Shown in pieces: positions 1-9,282 of a stretch of 64,000 nt of DNA. Below the pieces are notes generated by a model. The model saw nothing but the letters and a program-made list of their open reading frames with translations. It was not told where the DNA came from and did no database searches. Source of the DNA: Saccharopolyspora rosea (lineage in GTDB: Bacteria > Actinomycetota > Actinomycetes > Mycobacteriales > Pseudonocardiaceae); the NCBI RefSeq assembly GCF_025643595.1, contig NZ_CP102826.1:2418001-2482000 (forward strand). The letters run 5' to 3'. Every line of letters begins with the position of its first letter. Positions within the stretch are counted from its first letter, which is position 1. The position numbers were made by a program, and so were the translations under genes.

Positions 1-3000
1 CGCAAGCGCAAGATGCGCTCCGAACGGCGGGACTTCCTGCGCTACATCGCGCAGTTGCGGGAGAAGGCGCGGGAGACCGCGGACCAGCAGCGCCGGGCGG
101 TCCTGTGGGACCACCCGGCGCCGTCCTGGCTGTGGTCGGTGGCCGACGGCCCCCGGCTGTGGGAGCGCCGGGCGAACCACGACGACTTCGCCCGGGCCCG
201 GATCGGCCTGGGTGCCCAGGCCGCCGCGGTGCGCTACACGGCGCCGTCCACCAAGCCGATCGAGGACCTCGAACCGCTGTCGGCGATCTCGCTGCGCCGC
301 TTCCGGGAGGCGTACCGCACGGTGACCGGCACCCCGATCTCGGTGGGGCTGCGCAGCTTCACCAGCGTCGAGTTCACCGGGTCCGAGGACGGCGCGGTGG
401 GCCTGGCGCGGGCCGTGCTGGGGCAGCTGGTCACCTTCCACTCGCCGGACGACCTGCGGGTGGCGGTGCTGACCGGGGAGACCGGCCGGGCCGAGTGGGA
501 CTGGGTCAAGTGGTTGCCGCACAACGCCCACCCCTCGGCGCACGACGCCGCCGGGCCGCTGCGGCTGTTCGCCTGCGACCACGACGAGCTGATGGCCGTG
601 CTGGGGCCGGAGGTCACCGACCGGCCGGACCACGACCCGGGTGCCCGGCCCACGACCACCGAACCGTTCGTGGTGGTGCTCGCGCACCTCGCCGACATCC
701 CGGAGTCGTCGCGGCTGCTCGGCGCCGGGCTGCGCAACGTCGTCCTGTTGGACGTCACCGGCGCGATGCCCGGCGGTCCGCGGGTGCTGCGCCTGACCAT
801 CGACGGCGAGGAGGTGGAGTTCCCGGCCGGGGAGACCACCGGGTCCGCGCGGCGCGACGAACTGAGCCTGGCCGAAGCCGAAGCGCTGGCCCGGTCGATG
901 GCGCCGAAGCGCACCAGCGGCTCGGTCGACGTCGTCGAGCAGCCGCTGGAGAACGACTTCGAGCTGACCAGCCTGCTGGGCATCCGCGACGCGCGCACGT
1001 TCGACGTGCCTGCGTTGTGGCGGCCCCGCACGGCGCAGCGCTCCCGGTTGCAGGTGCCCATCGGGGTCACCGAGGACGGCGAGGTCGTCGAGCTCGACCT
1101 CAAGGAACCCGCCCAGGGCGGCATGGGGCCGCACGGCATGCTGATCGGGGCCACCGGTTCCGGCAAGAGCGAGCTGCTGCGCACCCTGGTGACCGGGCTC
1201 GCGGCCACGCACTCCTCGGAGATCCTCAACTTCGTCCTCGTCGACTTCAAGGGCGGCGCGACGTTCCTCGGCATGGACCGGCTGCCGCACACCTCGGCGG
1301 TGATCACGAACCTGGCCGACGAGCTGCCGCTGGTCGACCGGATGCAGGACGCGCTCAACGGCGAACTGGTGCGACGCCAGGAGTTGTTGCGCGCCAGCGG
1401 GTACTCCTCGTCGTTCGAGTACGAGAAGGCCCGGGCCGGTGGTGCGCCGCTGGCCCCGTTCCCGGACCTGCTGGTCGTGGTCGACGAGTTCAGCGAGCTG
1501 CTGGCGAGCAAGCCCGACTTCATGGACCTGTTCGTGTCCATCGGGCGGCTCGGCCGCAGCCTCGGCGTGCACCTGCTGCTGGCCTCGCAGCGGTTGGAGG
1601 AGGGCCGGATCCACCGCGTGGAGGGCCACCTGTCCTACCGCATCGCGCTGCGCACCTTCTCCTCGATGGAGTCGCGGGCGGTCATCGGCGCCACGAAGGC
1701 ATACGAGCTGCCGTCCGACCCGGGCAACGGTTACCTGAAGATCGACACCTCGACGCTGGTGCGGTTCAAGGGGGCCTACGTCTCCGGGCCGTGCCCGCAG
1801 CCCGAGGGCGGCGCCGTGGTCGCGGAGAACCGGGCCTTCTCGGAGGTCGTGCCCTTCCACACCCAGCCGTACCCGATGCTGCACCGGATCAGCGGCATCG
1901 AGGACGAGCCCCAGCCCGCCGAGCCGGAACCCGAGGAGGAGTCCAGCGACGACGAGCCGTCGCTGGCGGATGTCCTCATCGGACGGTTGGTGGACGCGGG
2001 CCCGCCCGCGCGGCAGATCTGGCTGCCGCCGCTGTCCGAGGCGTCCAGCCTGGACTCGCTGCTGCCGACGGTGGTTCCCGACCCGGCGCGCGGGATGACC
2101 ATCGACGCGCCGTCCGCGCGGGGTACGCTGCGCGTCCCGGTCGGCGTCGTGGACCGGCCCTTCGAGCAGCTGCGCGAACTGCTCGTCGCCGACCTCTCCG
2201 GCGCCGACGGGCACGTCGGGGTGGCGGGGGCGCCGCAGAGCGGCAAGTCGACGCTGCTGCGCACGCTGGTCCTGGCGCTCGCGCTGAACTCGACCCCGCA
2301 GGAGGTCCAGTTCTACTGCCTGGACTTCGGCGGCGGCGGTCTGATGTCGATCTCCGGGCTGCCGCACGTCGGTTCGGTCGCGACCCGGATGGAACGCGAC
2401 CGGGTGGTGCGCACCCTCGCCGAGCTCACCCAGCTCCTGGAGCGCCGGGAGGCGCTGTTCGCCGAGCGCGGCTTCGAGTCGATCAACGCCTACCTGCGGG
2501 CCCGCGAGCGCGGCGAGCTCGACGACCCGTACGGGCACGTCTTCCTCGTCGTGGACGGCTGGTTCACCGTCAAGCAGGACTTCAACGACCTGGAGACCAA
2601 GGTCGGCGAGCTGGCCTCCCGCGGGTTGTCGTTCGGCATCCACGTGGTGCTCAGCGCCACCCGCTGGTCGGAGGTCCGCCCGTGGCTGCGCGATCTGCTC
2701 GGCACCAAGTTCGAGCTGCGGCTCGGTGACTCGATGGAGTCCGAGTACGGTTCGCGCAAGGCCGCGACCGTGCCGAACCAGCCCGGCCGCGGCATCACCG
2801 CGGAGGGCTTCCACTTCCTCGCGGCGCTGCCCAGGTTGGACGGCTCCGGCGAGGTGGACGACCTGGCCGATGCCACCAAATCGGTCGCCGAGGAGGCGCG
2901 GGCGTTCTGGCCGGGACGCCCCGCGCCGCCGGTGCGGCTGCTGCCGACCCAGCTGCCGGTGCGGGAACTGCCCGCGCCGCGGCCGCAGTTCCAGGTGTGC

Positions 3001-3711
3001 CTCGGCCACGACGAGCAGCGGTTGCAGCCGGTGTGGCACGACTTCTTCTCCCAGCCGCACCTGATGGTCTTCGGCGACAGCGAGACCGGCAAGACCAACC
3101 TGCTGCGGCTGGTGCTGCGCGCCATCCGGCAGCGCTACAGCCCGAACGAGGCCAAGATCGTGCTCGGCGACGCCCGCCGCGACCTGGACCAGGAGGTGCC
3201 CGCGGACTACGGCGTGGGCTTCGGGTTCAGCTCGGACGCGCTGTTCGAGCTGGCGCAGCAGTCCGCCGGTTCGATGAGCAGGCGGATCCCGGGCCAGGAC
3301 ATCTCCTCGGAGCGGCTGCGCCGGCGCGACTGGTGGGAGGGCCCGGAGCTGTTCCTCGTCGTGGACGACTACGAACTGCTCGGGCGCGGTGGCGCGAGCT
3401 CGGCGCTGGAGCCGCTGCTGCCGATGATCCCGCAGGGTGTCCACATCGGACTGCACCTGGTGATCGCGCGCAGCACCTCGGGCGCGATGCGCGGCATGAT
3501 GGACCCGGTCCTGCGCAGGTTGTGGGAACTCGGCACGCCCGGCGTGCTGCTGTCCTACCCCAAGGAGGAGGGCACGTTCCTCGGCGAGGCCCGACCGCGC
3601 AAGTTGCCGCCCGGCCGCGCCCAGCTCGTCACCCGCCGGGGCATCGGCCTGATCCAGACGGGCCTGGTGGACGTCGATGCCCCCGCCCCCAGCCAGCCGG
3701 CCGCCCGGTAG
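1..3711 (+). CDS. eccC: EccC, type VII secretion FtsK/SpoIIIE-type ATPase (5' end cut by window)
   Basis: EccC is the membrane ATPase that recognises substrates and powers the ESX translocon. The reading frame is open to base 1 and the first ATG (base 13) is internal: known EccC proteins have two membrane helices before this point, missing here because of the window edge. Three P-loop modules follow, with Walker A motifs GATGSGKS (residues ~379-386, counted from the ATG at 13), GAPQSGKS (~739-746) and GDSETGKT (~1021-1028). Only module 1 keeps a DE Walker B (VVVDEFSELL). Modules 2 and 3 read VVDGW and VVDDY, as is usual for EccC, whose first module carries most of the activity. The stop is 23 bases before eccD, inside one operon. 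Confidence 0.96.
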   Translation, partial: RKRKMRSERRDFLRYIAQLREKARETADQQRRAVLWDHPAPSWLWSVADGPRLWERRANHDDFARARIGLGAQAAAVRYTAPSTKPIEDLEPLSAISLRRFREAYRTVTGTPISVGLRSFTSVEFTGSEDGAVGLARAVLGQLVTFHSPDDLRVAVLTGETGRAEWDWVKWLPHNAHPSAHDAAGPLRLFACDHDELMAVLGPEVTDRPDHDPGARPTTTEPFVVVLAHLADIPESSRLLGAGLRNVVLLDVTGAMPGGPRVLRLTIDGEEVEFPAGETTGSARRDELSLAEAEALARSMAPKRTSGSVDVVEQPLENDFELTSLLGIRDARTFDVPALWRPRTAQRSRLQVPIGVTEDGEVVELDLKEPAQGGMGPHGMLIGATGSGKSELLRTLVTGLAATHSSEILNFVLVDFKGGATFLGMDRLPHTSAVITNLADELPLVDRMQDALNGELVRRQELLRASGYSSSFEYEKARAGGAPLAPFPDLLVVVDEFSELLASKPDFMDLFVSIGRLGRSLGVHLLLASQRLEEGRIHRVEGHLSYRIALRTFSSMESRAVIGATKAYELPSDPGNGYLKIDTSTLVRFKGAYVSGPCPQPEGGAVVAENRAFSEVVPFHTQPYPMLHRISGIEDEPQPAEPEPEEESSDDEPSLADVLIGRLVDAGPPARQIWLPPLSEASSLDSLLPTVVPDPARGMTIDAPSARGTLRVPVGVVDRPFEQLRELLVADLSGADGHVGVAGAPQSGKSTLLRTLVLALALNSTPQEVQFYCLDFGGGGLMSISGLPHVGSVATRMERDRVVRTLAELTQLLERREALFAERGFESINAYLRARERGELDDPYGHVFLVVDGWFTVKQDFNDLETKVGELASRGLSFGIHVVLSATRWSEVRPWLRDLLGTKFELRLGDSMESEYGSRKAATVPNQPGRGITAEGFHFLAALPRLDGSGEVDDLADATKSVAEEARAFWPGRPAPPVRLLPTQLPVRELPAPRPQFQVCLGHDEQRLQPVWHDFFSQPHLMVFGDSETGKTNLLRLVLRAIRQRYSPNEAKIVLGDARRDLDQEVPADYGVGFGFSSDALFELAQQSAGSMSRRIPGQDISSERLRRRDWWEGPELFLVVDDYELLGRGGASSALEPLLPMIPQGVHIGLHLVIARSTSGAMRGMMDPVLRRLWELGTPGVLLSYPKEEGTFLGEARPRKLPPGRAQLVTRRGIGLIQTGLVDVDAPAPSQPAAR

Positions 3712-3734
3712 TACACCCAGGAGGACTTCTTCCC

Positions 3735-5135
3735 ATGACCACAGCCGGAGTTCCGCAGCTGTGCCGGATCACGGTGTTCGGTCCGGACGGCCGGGCCGAC
3801 CTGGCGGTGCCGGTCACGACCCGGGTCGCCGACCTGGTCCCGGTGCTGCTCAGCCACACCCGCCAGGACTCGCGGCCCGGCGGCGAGCCGGGATCGTGGG
3901 TGCTGCAACGGCTCGGCGGGCAACCGTTCGACCCGAGCGGCACCCCGGAGACGTTGGACTGGCTCGAAGGCGAGCAGCTGCACCTGCGCCCCGCCGACGA
4001 CCCGTTGCCGGAACTGGACTTCGACGACCTCGCCGACGGCATCGCGTCCACAGTGGAGCAACGCGGTGACCGCTGGCGGCCCGAACTCGGCCACGCCCTG
4101 TTCCGCGTGCTGTCGGCCGCGGTGCTCGCCGTGGTCGCGCTGATCCTGCTCGGTGCCGGGCCGACCCCGCTGCACGCGGGTTTCGCGCTCGGACTGGGCG
4201 TGGCGTTCATCGGCGCCAGCACACCGGTCGCCCGCAAGCTGGGCGATGTCGTGCTGGCCTGGATGAGCGGCCTGGCCGGCTGCGCGTTCGCCGGGATCGC
4301 CGGGCTCGTCGCGGCCGACGGCGTGCCCGACGCGGCGGCCCCGACGCTGCCGGGAATCCTGGTCGGCGCGGCGTGCGCCGGGGGAGCGGGAGTCGTCGTG
4401 CTGGTGCTGCGGCACCTCGCGGCGCGCGAGATCCCCGCGCCGCCCTTCCTGACCGTGGTGTCGGTGGCCGTGGCGGTGCTGCTCGGCGGCTGGCTCGGCG
4501 CCGGGTTCGGCCTGCGGCCGGGCCAGGCGGCGGGCGTGCTGGCGGCGGTGGCCGTCGGCGTGGTCATCTTCGTGCCGAAGGTGACGATCCGGGCGGCCTA
4601 CCTGAACGGTCCGCAGCTGCCGCGCAACGCCGAGGACCTCCAGCAGGACGTCGACCCGGCCCCCGCCGGGGACGTGGAGTCCCGGACGACGCGGGCCGAC
4701 CGGTTCCTCAGCGTCGCGCTGGTCGGCTCGGCCGTGGTGCTCACCGCGGCGTTCCCGCTCGTGCTCGCCGAACCGGGGTGGATCGGCTGGGCCATGGTGA
4801 CCCTGCTGTCCTGCTCGATCCTGCTGCGGGCGCGCGGATTCCTCGGTGCGTGGCAGCGGATCTCGCTGTCGGTGTCGGGCACCGCCGGGCTCGCGCTGGT
4901 GGCGCTGTTCTGGGCGTGGGCGTTCCCGCCCGGCTGGCGCTCGGTCCTGCTGGTGGGGCTGCTCGTGGTGCTGTTCGCGCTGGTGAAGGCCGCGGTGCGC
5001 CCCGCTCACCGGCGGCTGCGGCCGATCTGGGGGCACCTGGCGAACGTCTTCGACACGGTCACCGCGCTCGCCATCATCCCGCTGCTGCTCCAGCTGCTCG
5101 GGTTGTACGCCTGGGCGCGCGGCCTGGCCGGGTGA
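3735..5135 (+). CDS. eccD: EccD, type VII secretion integral membrane channel subunit
   Basis: EccD is the multi-spanning membrane protein that forms the inner-membrane channel of ESX systems. The 466-residue product starts with a ubiquitin-like (YukD-type) domain (residues ~8-90, beginning PQLCRITVFGPDG), then a charged linker and about eleven hydrophobic segments from residue ~115 to the end. The ATG at 3735 has an AGGAGG about 10 bases upstream and gives the family's normal N-terminus, although the frame is open much further back into eccC. It lies between eccC and eccB (9-base gap), the usual core gene set. Confidence 0.95.
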   Translation: MTTAGVPQLCRITVFGPDGRADLAVPVTTRVADLVPVLLSHTRQDSRPGGEPGSWVLQRLGGQPFDPSGTPETLDWLEGEQLHLRPADDPLPELDFDDLADGIASTVEQRGDRWRPELGHALFRVLSAAVLAVVALILLGAGPTPLHAGFALGLGVAFIGASTPVARKLGDVVLAWMSGLAGCAFAGIAGLVAADGVPDAAAPTLPGILVGAACAGGAGVVVLVLRHLAAREIPAPPFLTVVSVAVAVLLGGWLGAGFGLRPGQAAGVLAAVAVGVVIFVPKVTIRAAYLNGPQLPRNAEDLQQDVDPAPAGDVESRTTRADRFLSVALVGSAVVLTAAFPLVLAEPGWIGWAMVTLLSCSILLRARGFLGAWQRISLSVSGTAGLALVALFWAWAFPPGWRSVLLVGLLVVLFALVKAAVRPAHRRLRPIWGHLANVFDTVTALAIIPLLLQLLGLYAWARGLAG

Positions 5136-5144
5136 GGGAGAACC

Positions 5145-6458
5145 ATGCAGACCCAGCGCGACCACGTGCACGCCTACCAGTTCCTGATGGACCGGCTCAG
5201 CTCCGCCCTGGTGCTCGGTGACCCGGCCAGCGCCGAGGTGCCCGCGCGGCGGGCCCGGGTCGGGCTGACCATCGGACTGGTGCTGGCGGTGCTGATCTCC
5301 ATCGGCTTCGGCGTCTACGGCCTGCTCGTCCCGGGCGGCAACACGTCGTGGCAGCGGGCCGGGTCGATCGTGGTGGAGAAGGAGACCGGCACGCGGTTCG
5401 TCAATCTCGGCGGCGTCCTGCACCCGACCCCGAACTACGCGTCGGCGAAGCTGCTGGCGGGCCCCCGGAACTCCGGGGTGACCCTGGTGTCCTCGGCCTC
5501 CCTGGAGGGCGCGCGGCGCGGCGCCCCGCTCGGCATCCCCGACGCGCCCCAGACGTTGCCGCCCGCGCAGCAGCTGGCGGGTTCCCGCTGGCTGGTGTGC
5601 CTGTCCGGTTCCGGCGGGCTGGGATTCGACTTCGACCCGGCGGCCCCGGCCCGGCCGCTGCCCGCCGACCGCTACTCGCTGGTGGAATCGCCGGACGGCG
5701 CGCGGTACCTGCTGTTCCGGGGCGCGAAGTACCGGGTGTCCGATCCCGCCGTGCTGGCCGCGCTGGGCATGGCGACCGCGCGGCCCGCGACCGCGCCGCA
5801 GCCGTGGCTGAACGCGGTGCCCGACGGCCCGGCCCTGGTCCCGGCCACCATCGACGGCGCGGGTTCGCCCGGCCCCGCGGTGGACGGACATCCCGGGAAG
5901 GTGGGCCAGCTGTTCGAGCAGCAGGCCGCCAACGGCGAGGTCGAGTCGTTCGTGCTCCGCAAGGACGGCCTGGCGCCGGTCAGCGGCACCGAGCGGATGT
6001 TGCTCGAAGCCGCGCCGGGCGCCTCGGAACCGGTCCGGATCGACGCCGCCGCGGTCGCCGCGGCCCCGCATTCGGCCGACCGGTCGTTGACCCAGCGGCT
6101 GCCCGACCTCAGCGGCGCGCGCTACCAGGGCGGGGACGGCCTGTGCCTGCGGCAGACCCCGTCCGGCACGCGGGTGGACAGCCAGGTGGTGACCACCTCG
6201 CGTCCGGCCACCGGAGTCCAGCTGCGACCCGGCACCGCGGCGCTGGTGGCCGCGATGCCCATCCCGCCCGGTCGGCGCATCCCGGACCGCTACCTGGTCG
6301 CCGACGGCGCGAAGTACCTGGTGCCCGACGACGACTCGCTGCGGGCGCTCGGTTTCGCCGGGGCGCCGATCCACCCGATCGCGAACGAACTGCTCGCCGC
6401 GATGCCGACCGGGCCGGTGCTCAGCCGGGCCGCGGTGGGCGCGAGTCAGGAGGGATGA
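5145..6458 (+). CDS. eccB: EccB, type VII secretion membrane-anchored core subunit
   Basis: EccB is a bitopic protein with a large extracytoplasmic domain that caps the ESX core complex. The 437-residue product begins MQTQRDHVHAYQFLMDRL, characteristic of the family, has one transmembrane helix (residues ~44-66, GLTIGLVLAVLISIGFGVYG) and then the repeated beta-rich periplasmic domain. Two cysteines (in WLVCLSGSG and DGLCLRQT) are placed as in EccB proteins that form a stabilising disulfide. A GGGAGA lies before the ATG. The next gene follows after 7 bases. Confidence 0.95.
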   Translation: MQTQRDHVHAYQFLMDRLSSALVLGDPASAEVPARRARVGLTIGLVLAVLISIGFGVYGLLVPGGNTSWQRAGSIVVEKETGTRFVNLGGVLHPTPNYASAKLLAGPRNSGVTLVSSASLEGARRGAPLGIPDAPQTLPPAQQLAGSRWLVCLSGSGGLGFDFDPAAPARPLPADRYSLVESPDGARYLLFRGAKYRVSDPAVLAALGMATARPATAPQPWLNAVPDGPALVPATIDGAGSPGPAVDGHPGKVGQLFEQQAANGEVESFVLRKDGLAPVSGTERMLLEAAPGASEPVRIDAAAVAAAPHSADRSLTQRLPDLSGARYQGGDGLCLRQTPSGTRVDSQVVTTSRPATGVQLRPGTAALVAAMPIPPGRRIPDRYLVADGAKYLVPDDDSLRALGFAGAPIHPIANELLAAMPTGPVLSRAAVGASQEG

Positions 6459-6465
6459 GCAGCCG

Positions 6466-9234
6466 ATGTCCCCACTGTCGCCGATGATGCGGCGCCGCCG
6501 CGCCCATCCGGAGTTCCCGCTGACCCGGCACACCGTCGGCAACGCGGTCGTGGTGTGCCGGGAACGGGAGATGACCCAGCAGGCGCGGGAGCTGGCGATG
6601 TCCGTGGCCGCCGACTCCGAGCACGAGATGGTCGTGGTGGACCTGCCGATCAACATGCCGATCTCGGCCTGGGACACCGTCGCCGAACTGCTGCCCCGCC
6701 GTCGCCGCGGGGTGCGCCTGGTGCTCGGGGGCCGTTCCCGGGAGGCGACCGCGCTGGCCGGCCAGTGGCTGTCGGAACGCACCGGGCGCACCGTGGTCGC
6801 CCCGGACGGCGCGGTGTTCCCCGGTGTGGGGGGCACCCTGTTCGTCCACGCGGGCAAGAACAGCGGCTGGGTGCGGTTCCGGCCGGGGCGGGCCCCGGAG
6901 TGGGAGGCCAAGCGGTTCCCCCGGCCGTCCTGGGACTCCCGGGTCGTCGACCCGTGGCCCACCAGCGCGGTCGGCATGGCCGAGCCGATCCCGGGCGGGG
7001 TGTGGATCCACACCGCCTCGCACGACGCCGCGTCGCGCGGTCACTGGTCGCGGCTGGTGCGCGGGACGCCGTGTCAGCCGGACGTGCTCACCGCCGTCCT
7101 CGGCTGCCCTGGCATGCCGCCGCTGTCGCTGGACGACGTGGCCCGGTTCTGGCGGCGGCTCGACGAGCAGTCCCGGGAGAAGGTCCGGTTCGTGCAGTAC
7201 GGCCCGGTCCGGTTGCCCGAGGGGGAGACGCTGGGGCAGGCGCTCGCCGACCTGCTCGACGCCCGGGTCGCCTGCTACACCGGGATGCCGGTGGGCCGAC
7301 CGGAGAGTCCGGACGTCTACACCATGTGCGCCGACGGCGAGCTCGGTTGGCTGTCCTTCGCCCGCGAGGTCGGCTACCTGCCGCGGTCGCACTCCGGGCA
7401 CGACGGCGCCCCGGTGCTGCTGAGCCACCGGGTGCCGGTGCCCGGCGTGGAGCGCATCGGCCAGACGGTGTACTGGTACACCCCGGACGCGGTGCTCGAA
7501 GTCGTCCAGTCGGGGTTGTGGATGCGGCCGCCGCAGGACGCGCAGAACGCGGCGGCGGTGCGCGCCGAGCCCGGGAACGCGGACTTCGCCGTGCTGGCCT
7601 TCGACGCCGCCGACGAGAAGCGGGCCGCGCGGATGCGCGCGCTGGCCCAGGACGTGCTGGCGCGGCTGGACCCGGCGACGCGCGTGCGCTGCCGGCTGGT
7701 GCCCGCCTCGGAGCTGGGCCGCCAGGCGGTGCGGGTGGCCGGACCGGCGCACGGCGAGGTGGAGTCCGACCCGGCGCGGACGTCCGCGCAGGACACCGTG
7801 AAGCTCGCCCCGGTGGCGCCCGCGCCGGCGACCGGAGCGGTCGGCACGGCGTCGGCCACTGTGGACGGTGCGACCGCGCTCGCCACCGAACCGCCGGTCG
7901 CCGCGGGGCCTGCCGCCGCCTCCTCGGTGGTCACGGAGTCCCCGGTCGCGGCCGAACCTCCGGTGGCCGCCGCGCCTCCGGTGGCCACCGAACCTCCGGC
8001 GGCACCCGCGCCCCCGGCGGCCACCGCGTCCCCGGCGGCCACCGAACCTCCGCCGGCCGCGGAATCCCCGGTCGTCGACGCATCGCCGAGCGCTCCTCCG
8101 CCGCCGATCTCCTCCACGTCCCCGGTCGTGGCTGAACCCCCCGCCACCGGTGCGGCCACCGCCGACGGCGGCGCGGCGACCGCCACGGCGGCGGACTTCG
8201 CCACCTCGTTCCAGGCCCCGCCCGCACCGGACCCCAGCCCCGCACCGGCCCCGACCGAGCCCGAGCGGCCCGCGTCCATGGGAATCCGCCTGGAAGGCGG
8301 CCCCGAGTCCGAAGTGGACGAAACGCCGGACGTCCGCGAAGAACCGGCGACCCCGGCCCCGGAACCGGACCCCGTTCCGGAGGCCGCGGCGCCCCCAGAG
8401 ACCGGCACCGCGCCGCCGGAGGCGCCGGCGGCTTCGGCGCGGCTGCAGCCCACGCCGAAGCCGTCGGCCGCCGCACTGCTGCCCGAAGGCGGCCTGTCCG
8501 AGGAGCGCGACTGGCTGCGCCGGACGCTGAGCCGCGAGTTCGACGCGATGTCGCACTCCACCTCGCGGATCCTCTCCGAGCACCCCGGCTTCCAGGGCAC
8601 CGACGCCCGCGCGTCCGGCGAGGTGCTGGCCGACGCCGTGGCCGTGCGGCTCTACCTCCCCTCCCGCGGCGCGGCCATCGACCAGGCGCTGCGCGGCGCG
8701 CAGAACGGCCCGCACGTCCCCTTCGCCCGGTGCGTGGTCTCGGGACTGAGCAGGCTGCCCTCGCACCGGGGTGCGACGGTGTTCGCCGCCTCGCCGACCG
8801 AGCAGCAGTGGGCGCTCTACCGGCGGCGCACCCTCGTGACGGAATGGGGTTTCACCCACGCGCTCACCGAGCCCAGCGCCGACCAGCGCGGGGACGTCGA
8901 CGTGCTGGTGTGGTCGATGACCGCCCGGCGGACCCGGCTGCTGGAACCCGACGGGGACGACCGGGTCGACAACCGCGTCGTGTTCGTCCCCGGAACCAGC
9001 TTCAAGGTCCTGGAAGTGACCGAACCCGGTGCGGAACGGGGCCGGATCCTGCTGCGCGAACTCGCCGAGTCCGAACTGGACGACGAGGGCGGGGTGCACG
9101 CGCGGGAGTCCCTGGACGAACTGGCCATCACGTCCCTGCAGCGGTGCGTCGAGCGCTGGTCCGGTGCCGAGCCGCGCGGCGCCGTCGGGGACAGCGCCCG
9201 GCAGCGGTTCGGCGCGTTGCCGGGTCTGGTGTAG
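6466..9234 (+). CDS. Type VII secretion-operon cytosolic protein with decayed ADP-ribosyltransferase-like C-terminus
   Basis: A 922-residue protein without membrane segments, inserted between eccB and eccA. Residues ~1-430 form a conserved-looking globular part (MRRRRAHPEFPLTRHTVGNA at the start). Residues ~440-680 are an Ala/Pro/Glu-rich linker full of EPP, APP and VATEPP repeats. The C-terminal ~200 residues look like an ADP-ribosyltransferase fold: HRG at 767-769 sits where the catalytic Arg strand would be, a GFTHAL segment follows, and VVFVPGTSFKVLEV (~838-851) resembles the last strand of the E-x-E motif, but the glutamates are replaced (DNRVVF). I therefore infer a non-catalytic ART-like domain. 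It is not EccE, which starts with membrane helices. The function in secretion is unknown; the position suggests a chaperone or assembly role. Confidence 0.7.
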   Translation: MSPLSPMMRRRRAHPEFPLTRHTVGNAVVVCREREMTQQARELAMSVAADSEHEMVVVDLPINMPISAWDTVAELLPRRRRGVRLVLGGRSREATALAGQWLSERTGRTVVAPDGAVFPGVGGTLFVHAGKNSGWVRFRPGRAPEWEAKRFPRPSWDSRVVDPWPTSAVGMAEPIPGGVWIHTASHDAASRGHWSRLVRGTPCQPDVLTAVLGCPGMPPLSLDDVARFWRRLDEQSREKVRFVQYGPVRLPEGETLGQALADLLDARVACYTGMPVGRPESPDVYTMCADGELGWLSFAREVGYLPRSHSGHDGAPVLLSHRVPVPGVERIGQTVYWYTPDAVLEVVQSGLWMRPPQDAQNAAAVRAEPGNADFAVLAFDAADEKRAARMRALAQDVLARLDPATRVRCRLVPASELGRQAVRVAGPAHGEVESDPARTSAQDTVKLAPVAPAPATGAVGTASATVDGATALATEPPVAAGPAAASSVVTESPVAAEPPVAAAPPVATEPPAAPAPPAATASPAATEPPPAAESPVVDASPSAPPPPISSTSPVVAEPPATGAATADGGAATATAADFATSFQAPPAPDPSPAPAPTEPERPASMGIRLEGGPESEVDETPDVREEPATPAPEPDPVPEAAAPPETGTAPPEAPAASARLQPTPKPSAAALLPEGGLSEERDWLRRTLSREFDAMSHSTSRILSEHPGFQGTDARASGEVLADAVAVRLYLPSRGAAIDQALRGAQNGPHVPFARCVVSGLSRLPSHRGATVFAASPTEQQWALYRRRTLVTEWGFTHALTEPSADQRGDVDVLVWSMTARRTRLLEPDGDDRVDNRVVFVPGTSFKVLEVTEPGAERGRILLRELAESELDDEGGVHARESLDELAITSLQRCVERWSGAEPRGAVGDSARQRFGALPGLV

Positions 9235-9282
9235 CGGGGAAGGCGGGCAGATGCAGCGACGAAGGGGAAAGAGGGTAGGGCG

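Noticed and set aside
3555-7013. 1,152-codon open frame on the minus strand opposite eccD-eccB
   Set aside because: It is antisense to well-supported ESX genes, is made of His/Arg/Gly-rich low-complexity sequence, and results from the high GC bias at third codon positions.
6466-9234. Calling the protein between eccB and eccA EccE
   Set aside because: EccE begins with membrane helices; this protein has none and carries a long linker plus an ART-like end.
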